The notes beneath the pieces are model-generated. The model worked only from the letters and a program-made list of their open reading frames with translations. It ran no database searches and was not told the origin of the DNA. 6,093 bases of DNA, from NCBI GenBank assembly GCA_021413665.1, contig JAIOPW010000363.1, positions 1 to 6,093 on the forward strand, given 5' to 3'. This document shows, piece by piece, positions 1-6,093 of this stretch. The stretch's first letter is position 1, and each line of letters opens with the position of its first letter. Origin of the DNA: Rhodocyclales bacterium. Lineage in GTDB: Bacteria > Pseudomonadota > Gammaproteobacteria > Burkholderiales > Rhodocyclaceae. Position numbers and translations under genes: made by a program.

Positions 1-354
1 TACCAGACCCGCGTCGGCGAGCGCGGCCTCAAGCTTTCCGGCGGCGAGAAGCAGCGCGTCGCCATCGCGCGGGCGCTGCTGAAGAACCCGCCGATCCTGA
101 TCTTCGACGAAGCGACTTCGGCGCTCGACTCCAAGACCGAAAAGGCCATCCAGGCGCAACTGGAGCAGGTGGCCGTCGGCCGCACCACGCTGATCATCGC
201 CCATCGCCTGTCAACGGTGATGAACGCCGACGAGATCCTGGTGCTCGACGCCGGTCGCATCGTCGAGCGCGGCGCGCACCGCGCGCTGCTGGAAAGCAAT
301 GGCCTGTATGCCCAGATGTGGGCCCTGCAGCAGCAAGACTTGATCGAAGCCTGA
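1..354 (+). CDS. ATM1/HMT-type ABC exporter (fused permease/ATPase), C-terminal fragment
   Basis: Only the last 117 residues are present; the gene is cut by the window edge and reads in frame from base 1 to the TGA at 352-354. This is the second half of an ABC nucleotide-binding domain. The signature LSGGEKQ is at fragment residues 12-18, Walker B ILIFDE at 32-37, the D-loop SALD at 40-43 and the switch histidine in IIAHRLST at residue 68, followed by the usual VLDAGRIVERGAH segment. The ERGLKLSGGEKQ signature context and the MWALQQQ ending resemble bacterial relatives of mitochondrial Atm1, which are inner-membrane half-transporters that dimerise and export glutathione- or metal-related compounds. 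The membrane domain and Walker A lie upstream, so substrate cannot be assigned. An MsbA-like lipid exporter is a less likely alternative. The next gene starts 14 bases downstream, so read-through transcription is possible, although the two transporters have unrelated jobs. Confidence 0.93.
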   Translation, partial: YQTRVGERGLKLSGGEKQRVAIARALLKNPPILIFDEATSALDSKTEKAIQAQLEQVAVGRTTLIIAHRLSTVMNADEILVLDAGRIVERGAHRALLESNGLYAQMWALQQQDLIEA

Positions 355-357
355 CTC

Positions 358-363
358 GGGAGG
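358..363 (+). promoter_or_regulatory. Ribosome binding site of the binding-protein gene
   Basis: GGGAGG lies 5 bases upstream of the ATG at 369, a strong Shine-Dalgarno match at good spacing. It decides the start: an in-frame ATG at 318 would overlap the exporter gene and put a non-signal-like stretch in front of a clear signal peptide. Confidence 0.8.
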
Positions 364-368
364 CCGCC

Positions 369-1289
369 ATGAGCACGCGCAGCAGAATGCTTCTTCCTTT
401 CGTCCTCTCCGTCCTCGCCGTTCCCGTTCTGGCGCAGCCGGCAACAGATCTGGGCGGCACGCTGAAAAAGATCAGGGACAGCGGCGGCATCACGCTGGGC
501 ATCCGCGAATCCTCCTATCCGCTGTCCTACCTCGACGACAGGCAGCAGCCGGTGGGGTATCACATCGACGTCTGCAACCGCATCGTCGATGCGGTCAAGG
601 CCCAGCTCAAACTGCCGGCGCTGAAGGTGCAGCATCAGGCCGTGACCTCGCAGAACCGCATCCCGCTGGTCAGCAACGGCACGGTCGATCTCGAATGCGG
701 CTCGACCACCAACAACGAGGCGCGGCAGAAGCAGGTGGCCTTCGCACCGACCACCTTCGTCACCAACGTGCGCATGGCGGTGAAAAAGGCCTCGGGCATC
801 CGCAGCCTCGACCAGCTCGGCGGCAAGCCGGTGGCCACCACCACCGGCACCACCAGCGTGCAACTGATGCGCGCCCACGAGAAGGGCAAGGGCATCGACT
901 TCAGGGAGGTCTATGGCAAGGACCACGCCGACGCCTTCCTGATGCTGGAGACCGACCGTGCCGTGGCCTTCGTCATGGACGACAACCTGCTCGCCGGCCT
1001 CATCGTCAGCTCGAAGTCGCCGGCCGACTACGCCATTGTCGGCGAGGTGCTCAACGTCGAGCCGATCGCCATCATGCTGCGCCGCGATGATCCCGCTTTC
1101 AAGAAGCTGGTCGATGCGGCCGTGACCGGCCTGATGAAAAGCGGCGAACTGGACACGCTCTACACGCGCTGGTTTCTCTCGCCGATCCCGCCGAAGAACG
1201 CCAACCTCAACTTTCCCATGAGCGAAACTCTGAAGGCCCTGATCAAGGCGCCGAACGATGCGCCGGCCGAGAGCTTCAACAAGAAGTAA
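369..1289 (+). CDS. gltI: Glutamate/aspartate ABC transporter periplasmic binding protein
   Basis: 306 residues, close to the roughly 302 of E. coli GltI. It captures glutamate and/or aspartate in the periplasm and delivers it to the membrane permeases encoded downstream. Residues 1-22 form a Sec signal peptide: basic MSTRSR, a hydrophobic core, then VLA before a probable cut at Q23. The mature part is a family-3 solute-binding protein (SBP_bac_3): GIRESSYPLSY at 44-54, TSQNRIPL at 93-100, the diagnostic NGTVDLECGSTTNN at 103-116, TTTGTTS at 157-163, KDHADAF at 184-190 and the C-terminal IPPKNANLNF region. The ECGSTTNN and IPPKN blocks are typical of the GltI/AatJ branch rather than glutamine or arginine binding proteins. 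The ATG at 369 is chosen for its ribosome site and signal peptide. A 102-base structured gap separates it from gltJ. Exact specificity (Glu, Asp or both) is not readable from sequence. Confidence 0.95.
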   Translation: MSTRSRMLLPFVLSVLAVPVLAQPATDLGGTLKKIRDSGGITLGIRESSYPLSYLDDRQQPVGYHIDVCNRIVDAVKAQLKLPALKVQHQAVTSQNRIPLVSNGTVDLECGSTTNNEARQKQVAFAPTTFVTNVRMAVKKASGIRSLDQLGGKPVATTTGTTSVQLMRAHEKGKGIDFREVYGKDHADAFLMLETDRAVAFVMDDNLLAGLIVSSKSPADYAIVGEVLNVEPIAIMLRRDDPAFKKLVDAAVTGLMKSGELDTLYTRWFLSPIPPKNANLNFPMSETLKALIKAPNDAPAESFNKK

Positions 1290-1313
1290 GGGTCAATGCC
1301 GGTGCGCTCTGCG

Positions 1314-1378
1314 TACCTGGGATTCCGCCTTGCCGGCCCGCGAAGCGGAATTCCCGGCAGGCAAGGTCCGGGCAGGTA
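1314..1378 (+). other. Nested inverted repeats between gltI and gltJ (possible mRNA-stabilising or attenuating structure)
   Basis: The gltI-gltJ spacer contains nested complementary arms: TACCTG (1314-1319) with CAGGTA (1373-1378), and CCTTGCC (1328-1334) with GGCAAGG (1360-1366). Another perfect pair, ATTCCGC (1322-1328) with GCGGAAT (1345-1351), overlaps and would compete with the second one, so two folds are possible. No T-run follows, so this is not a classic intrinsic terminator. In binding-protein transporter operons, such structures between the binding-protein and permease genes often protect the upstream message or reduce downstream expression. That role is inferred here. Confidence 0.5.
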
Positions 1379-1391
1379 ACGGCGACAAGAG

Positions 1392-2021
1392 ATGAACTAC
1401 CACTGGAACTGGGGCATCTTCCTCGAACAGGTCAAGGCGGGCGACGAAACCTACCTGGCCTGGCTGTTCACCGGTCTGGGCTGGACGCTGGCCGTCTCGC
1501 TGACGGCATGGCTGATCGCGCTGACGATCGGCATCGCCGTCGGCGCCCTGCGCACCGCGCCTTCGCGCCTGCTGGTGCTGCTCGCCAATGCCTGGGTCGA
1601 GCTGTTCCGCAACATCCCGCTGCTGGTGCAGATGTTCCTCTGGTTCTTCGTCGTGCCGGAATTTTTGCCGCGCGAGTGGTCGCTGTGGGTCAAGCAGGAG
1701 ATGCCGGCCAAGGAGTTTGTCACCGCCGCACTATGCCTCGGCTTCTTCACTTCGTCGCGCGTCGCCGAGCAGGTGCGCGCCGGCGTCGGCAGCCTGCCGC
1801 GCGGCCAGCGCGATGCTTCGCTGGCGCTGGGCCTGACGCTGGGGCAGGCCTACCGCCACGTGATCCTGCCGCAGGCGCTGCGCATCGTCATTCCGCCGCT
1901 GACCTCGGAATTCATGAACGTGTTCAAGAACTCCTCGGTGGCCTTCGCCATCGGCGTGCGCGGCATGGCGCTGATCGAGGCCCGCACGCGGGTGCCGGGC
2001 CTGATCGCGAGGTCGGGTTAA
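1392..2021 (+). CDS. gltJ: Glutamate/aspartate ABC transporter permease GltJ, apparently with an internal C-terminal deletion
   Basis: 209 residues, against about 246 for E. coli GltJ. It is one of two inner-membrane subunits of the importer. The N-terminus (YHWNWGIF) is typical of GltJ. Hydrophobic segments lie at about 31-53, 74-90 and 108-121, with family blocks VELFRNIPLLVQMFLW at 69-84 and SRVAEQVRAG at 122-131. The EAA coupling loop that docks on the ATPase is at about 134-164 (SLPRGQRDASLALGL onward), followed by PPLTSEFMNVFKNSS at 168-182. After FAIGV (185-189) the protein jumps to MALIEARTRVPGLI, which resembles the end of the family. The expected roughly 35-40 residues containing the last membrane helix are absent, with no frameshift visible. 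The upstream ribosome site is weak (purines abut the ATG). The protein may be non-functional or altered, or the gap may be an assembly fault. Confidence 0.85.
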   Translation: MNYHWNWGIFLEQVKAGDETYLAWLFTGLGWTLAVSLTAWLIALTIGIAVGALRTAPSRLLVLLANAWVELFRNIPLLVQMFLWFFVVPEFLPREWSLWVKQEMPAKEFVTAALCLGFFTSSRVAEQVRAGVGSLPRGQRDASLALGLTLGQAYRHVILPQALRIVIPPLTSEFMNVFKNSSVAFAIGVRGMALIEARTRVPGLIARSG

Positions 2022-2078
2022 CGTGAAACATTTCCTTCGGAGCGAGTGGGCATCGTCGAGCGAAGCGAGCCGAACATC

Positions 2079-2122
2079 CGGAGTGGCTTTGCCCGCGTCG
2101 TTTGCGGGCTTAGCCCACTCCG
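2079..2122 (+). other. Long imperfect hairpin in the gltJ-gltK gap
   Basis: CGGAGTGG (2079-2086) pairs with CCACTCCG (2115-2122). After a bulged C at 2114 and a short internal mismatch, GCCCGC (2091-2096) pairs with GCGGGC (2104-2109), leaving a seven-base loop. About 16 base pairs in total, mostly G-C, so it should fold stably in RNA. No T-run follows, so it is not a classic terminator. Confidence 0.65.
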
Positions 2123-2140
2123 CAGGGGCATCATCAGTAG

Positions 2141-2156
2141 CCCCCCGTGAGGGGGG
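2141..2156 (+). other. Perfect C6/G6 hairpin with GTGA (GNRA-type) loop
   Basis: Six C (2141-2146), the loop GTGA, then six G (2151-2156). In RNA the loop would be a GUGA tetraloop of the stable GNRA class. A second run of seven G at 2159-2165 offers a competing partner for the C-run. Confidence 0.7.
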
Positions 2157-2235
2157 ACGGGGGGGCGGGCCTTCAATTAGCCTTTCGCGTGTTTCATCAC
2201 CAGAAGGCGGCTCACCCTGCCATGAGCGTTAGAGC

Positions 2236-2898
2236 ATGGGCGAGTTCGACTTCAGCGTCTGGCAACCGAGCCTGCCTTTCATCCGCGACGGCCTGCTGTT
2301 CACGCTGCGCCTGACGCTGGTGGCGATGACGGGCGGCATCGTCATCGGCACCCTGCTGGCGTTGGCGCGGCTCTCGCCGATCGCGCCGCTGGCGCGCATC
2401 GCCGGCGCCTATGTCGACCTGATGCGCTCGATCCCGCTGGTGCTGGTGATCCTCTGGTTCTTCCTCGTAATCCCCTTCATCACCGGATCGCCGGTCGGCG
2501 CGGAGACTTCGGCGATCATCACCTTCACCGCCTTCGAGGCGGCCTTCTATTGCGAGATCATGCGCTCGGGCATCCAGAGCGTGCCGCGCGGCCAGGTCAA
2601 TGCGGCGTTCGCGCTGGGCCTCGGCCGGGCGCAGGCGATGATCCATGTGATACTGCCGCAAGCCGTGCGCAACATGCTGCCGGTGCTGCTGACGCAGACC
2701 ATCGTGCTGTTCCAGGACACTTCGCTGGTGTATGCGATCGGCGCCAAAGACATGCTCAAGGCGGCCGACGTGGTGGGCAAGAATTACAATCGGCCGGTGG
2801 AAATGATCGTGCTCTCGGCCCTGATCTATTTCGCCATCTGCTTCAGCCTGTCGCTGGCCGTGAGGCAACTGCAAAAACGCGTCGCCATCATCCGCTGA
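2236..2898 (+). CDS. gltK: Glutamate/aspartate ABC transporter permease GltK
   Basis: 220 residues, close to the roughly 224 of E. coli GltK; it appears intact. It is the second inner-membrane subunit and would pair with GltJ to form the translocation channel. The start MGEFDF matches the family's typical N-terminus, and an in-frame TAG at 2230-2232 rules out any earlier start. Hydrophobic segments lie at about 21-45, 66-82 and 92-107, with a last helix at about 189-208. Family blocks are YVDLMRSIPLVLVILWFF at 59-76, EAAFYCEIMRSGIQS at 101-115, the EAA coupling loop RGQVNAAFALGLGRAQ at 118-133 and VLFQDTSLVYAIGAKD at 157-172. The ribosome site is poor (AGAG at 2231-2234, too close to the ATG), so translation may have depended on coupling that the long upstream gap would disturb. 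It ends eight bases before gltL. It retains the C-terminal helix that its partner GltJ lacks. Confidence 0.93.
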   Translation: MGEFDFSVWQPSLPFIRDGLLFTLRLTLVAMTGGIVIGTLLALARLSPIAPLARIAGAYVDLMRSIPLVLVILWFFLVIPFITGSPVGAETSAIITFTAFEAAFYCEIMRSGIQSVPRGQVNAAFALGLGRAQAMIHVILPQAVRNMLPVLLTQTIVLFQDTSLVYAIGAKDMLKAADVVGKNYNRPVEMIVLSALIYFAICFSLSLAVRQLQKRVAIIR

Positions 2899-2906
2899 AA
2901 GACCTC

Positions 2907-3635
2907 ATGATCGAAATCCGCAATGTCTCGAAATGGTACGGCCAGACCCAGGTGCTGAACGGCTGCAACACCCATGTCGCCAAGGGCGAGGTGGTGGTGG
3001 TCTGCGGCCCGTCGGGCTCGGGCAAATCGACGCTGATCAAATGCGTGAACGGCCTCGAACCCTTCGCGCAGGGCACGATCACGGTCGATGGCGTTTCGGT
3101 GGGCGACCCGAAGACCGACCTGCCGCGCCTGCGCGCCCGGGTCGGCATGGTGTTCCAGCATTTCGAACTGTTCCCGCACATGAGCGTGGAGCAGAACCTG
3201 GCGCTGGCCCAGGTCAAGGTGCTGGGCCGCAGCGTTGAGGAGGCCGCCGCGCGCGGCGTCGCGCTGCTCGACCGCGTCGGCCTGCGCGAGCATGCCGCCA
3301 AGTTTCCCGGCCAGTTGTCCGGCGGCCAGCAGCAGCGCGTGGCGATTGCCCGCGCCCTGGCGATGGACCCGATCTGCCTCTTGTTCGACGAGCCCACCTC
3401 GGCGCTCGATCCGGAAATGATCGGCGAGGTGCTCGACGTCATGGTCGAACTGGCGCGGACCGGCATGACCATGATGTGCGTCACCCACGAGATGGGTTTT
3501 GCGCGCAAGGTGGCCCGGCGCGTGGTCTTCATGGACCATGGCGAGATAGTCGAAGACGCGCCCGTCGCGCAGTTTTTCGACGCCCCGGCCAGCGAGCGGG
3601 CGAAGAGCTTCCTGGCCCGCATCCTGCGCCACTGA
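2907..3635 (+). CDS. gltL: Glutamate/aspartate ABC transporter ATP-binding protein GltL
   Basis: 242 residues, full length for the polar amino acid ABC ATPases (E. coli GltL about 241). It is a cytoplasmic subunit that works as a dimer under the two permeases and hydrolyses ATP to drive uptake. All key motifs are present: Walker A GPSGSGKST at 34-42, the Q-loop glutamine in MVFQHFELFPH at 84, the signature LSGGQQQR at 137-144, Walker B CLLFDEP at 157-163, D-loop SALDPE at 165-170 and the switch histidine in CVTHEMGFA at 194. The FELFPHMSV and THEMGFAR wording is characteristic of the GltL/GlnQ/ArtP subfamily. The reading frame stays open far upstream through gltK, but the ATG at 2907 gives the family N-terminus MIEIRNVSKWYG. 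The eight-base gap after gltK suggests co-translation. No downstream operon member of this transporter is seen. Confidence 0.95.
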   Translation: MIEIRNVSKWYGQTQVLNGCNTHVAKGEVVVVCGPSGSGKSTLIKCVNGLEPFAQGTITVDGVSVGDPKTDLPRLRARVGMVFQHFELFPHMSVEQNLALAQVKVLGRSVEEAAARGVALLDRVGLREHAAKFPGQLSGGQQQRVAIARALAMDPICLLFDEPTSALDPEMIGEVLDVMVELARTGMTMMCVTHEMGFARKVARRVVFMDHGEIVEDAPVAQFFDAPASERAKSFLARILRH

Positions 3636-3661
3636 TCGTGGTATTGAAGACAGTAATTGTG

Positions 3662-3678
3662 CCGGCGCCCGGCGCCGG
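3662..3678 (+). terminator. Short G/C-rich hairpin after gltL, possible weak terminator
   Basis: CCGGCGCC (3662-3669) is followed, one base on, by its complement GGCGCCGG (3671-3678), allowing about 6-7 pairs with a 3-5 base loop. It lies 26 bases after the gltL stop and 37 before the next start, where an operon end would fit. It is followed by TAAGATTTCCC, which has only three T in a row, so intrinsic termination would be weak. It may instead be a simple spacer palindrome. Confidence 0.35.
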
Positions 3679-3701
3679 TAAGATTTCCCGCTTGACCTTC
3701 G

Positions 3702-3707
3702 AAAGGA
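3702..3707 (+). promoter_or_regulatory. Ribosome binding site of the thioredoxin-like gene
   Basis: AAAGGA is centred about 10 bases before the ATG at 3716. It supports that start over the long upstream extension of the same frame, which overlaps gltL. Confidence 0.65.
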
Positions 3708-3715
3708 ACGGACTC

Positions 3716-4215
3716 ATGCGGATTGCGACCCGGCTGGCGGGTGCGCTCGCGGCCATTGCGGCGTGCTGGCTTGTCGGCCCGACGACACTGGCGCAGGGGG
3801 CACACTCGAATGCGCTCACCGAAGCCCGCGACCTCGCCGCCGATGCGCGCCTCGCCGCGGCCCGGGGTGTGCCGCTGGTGGTGCTCTACAGCCGCGACGG
3901 TTGCGGTTGGTGCGAGAAACTGCGACGCGAGCATCTCGGCCCGCTGTCGCGCGATCCCGCGGTGCCCGCCCTGGTGCGCGAACTGCCCATGGATCGCGCC
4001 ACGCCCCTGATCGATTTCGCCGGCCGCCGTACCACCAGCGCCGACTTTTCGCGGCGGCTCAAGGCCAGCTTTGCGCCCACCGTGATGTTCCACGGTCCCG
4101 ACGGCGCGGCACTGGCGGAACCGATCGTCGGCTTTCTTCTGGCCGATTTCTACGCCGCCCATCTGGAGCGGGCGATCCAGGAAAGCCAGGCCCGCCTGCA
4201 ACAAGCGAAACAGCC

Positions 4216-4219
<4 letters not shown>
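3716..4219 (+). CDS. Exported thioredoxin-fold protein with CGWC active site
   Basis: 167 residues. Residues 1-27 look like a Sec signal peptide (MRIATR, then an alanine/leucine-rich core, with TTLA before Q27), so the product should act in the periplasm. The rest fits a compact thioredoxin fold: VPLVVLYSRDGCGWCEKL at 52-69 gives a strand running into the redox pair C63-G-W-C66, and SFAPTVMF at 118-125 provides the conserved proline before the last strands (P121). It probably reduces or exchanges disulfides or binds a redox partner; the partner is unknown. The CxxCxxL arrangement and size resemble the SoxW/thioredoxin_2-like periplasmic proteins rather than DsbA. The C-terminus is helical and glutamine-rich. 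The stop overlaps the ppc start (ATGA at 4216-4219), indicating one transcript. No named gene is recognised. Confidence 0.85.

Positions 4220-6093
<1,874 letters not shown>

Larger units (their letters stand above)
2022..2235 (+). repeat. Structured intergenic element between gltJ and gltK
   Basis: This 214-base stretch holds no convincing gene. GltJ- and GltK-type genes are usually nearly contiguous, so the gap is unexpected. It differs in texture from the flanking coding DNA: short repeated GAGCGA/AGCGAG units at about 2040-2070, a long imperfect hairpin at 2079-2122, a C6/G6 hairpin at 2141-2156, then G-runs to 2169. TGAAACA (2024-2030) is inverted as TGTTTCA (2190-2196), which might mark element ends, but seven bases is weak and I see no target duplication. 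It resembles the small palindromic intergenic repeats (REP/MITE-like) of high-GC betaproteobacteria. Whether it is repeated elsewhere cannot be seen from this single copy. It could stabilise or weaken the message between the two permease genes. Confidence 0.5.

Noticed and set aside
318..368. Alternative upstream ATG for the binding protein
   Set aside because: It overlaps the exporter gene, lacks a ribosome site, and would bury the signal peptide behind 17 non-hydrophobic residues.
2024..2196. TGAAACA/TGTTTCA inverted pair as ends of a mobile element
   Set aside because: Only seven bases match, no flanking duplication is visible, and no transposase is present; chance is a fair explanation, so no mobile element is called.
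2023..2232. Open frame of 69 codons starting GTG just after the gltJ stop and ending three bases before gltK
   Set aside because: It runs through the hairpins and G-runs of the spacer, has a low-complexity Ser/Gly/Ala product, and shows no recognisable domain or good ribosome site.
2550..2906. Upstream extension of the gltL frame into gltK
   Set aside because: The extension overlaps clear GltK coding, is Arg/Gly/Ala-rich, and family members begin at the MIEIRNVSKWYG equivalent encoded at 2907.
3692..3697. TTGACC as a -35 promoter box before the thioredoxin-like gene
   Set aside because: No -10-like sequence lies at 16-18 bases downstream; that position falls on the start codon itself.
2888..4204. 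438-codon open frame on the minus strand opposite gltL and the thioredoxin-like gene
   Set aside because: It is the shadow of two well-supported plus-strand genes; the composition is Arg/Ser/Ala-rich without recognisable motifs.

Overview
The window looks like chromosomal DNA from a high-GC betaproteobacterium, plausibly of the Rhodocyclales. This rests on the strong G/C bias at third codon positions, the protein types and the G/C-rich intergenic repeats. It is judged by eye, with no database comparison. All convincing genes lie on the + strand. Nearly all of the sequence is ordinary housekeeping and transport coding, and I see no clearly new multi-gene system.

Layout: (1) 1-354 is the C-terminal end of an ATM1/HMT-type ABC exporter (fused permease/ATPase) that began upstream. 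(2) 369-3635 is a four-gene glutamate/aspartate importer of the GltI-GltJ-GltK-GltL type: periplasmic binding protein, two inner-membrane permeases and the cytoplasmic ATPase. (3) 3716-4219 is a small exported thioredoxin-fold protein with a CGWC active site. (4) 4216 to the window end is the N-terminal two thirds of phosphoenolpyruvate carboxylase (ppc), with its start codon overlapping the stop of the thioredoxin-like gene.

In the importer, GltI should deliver acidic amino acids to a GltJ-GltK channel driven by GltL. Imported glutamate/aspartate and PEP carboxylase both feed the oxaloacetate/2-oxoglutarate pool, but a functional link is inference from proximity only. The thioredoxin-like gene and ppc look translationally coupled.

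The main anomaly is in the middle of the importer operon. The first permease, gltJ, appears to have lost about 35-40 residues in frame near its C-terminus, including the expected last membrane helix, while keeping the family's final 'RVPG' tail. It is followed by an unusual 214-base intergenic stretch holding a long imperfect hairpin, a perfect C6/G6 hairpin with a GTGA loop and an overlapping G-quadruplex-type motif. Such a gap is unexpected between two permease genes that are normally nearly contiguous. Another structured spacer, of 102 bases, separates gltI from gltJ.
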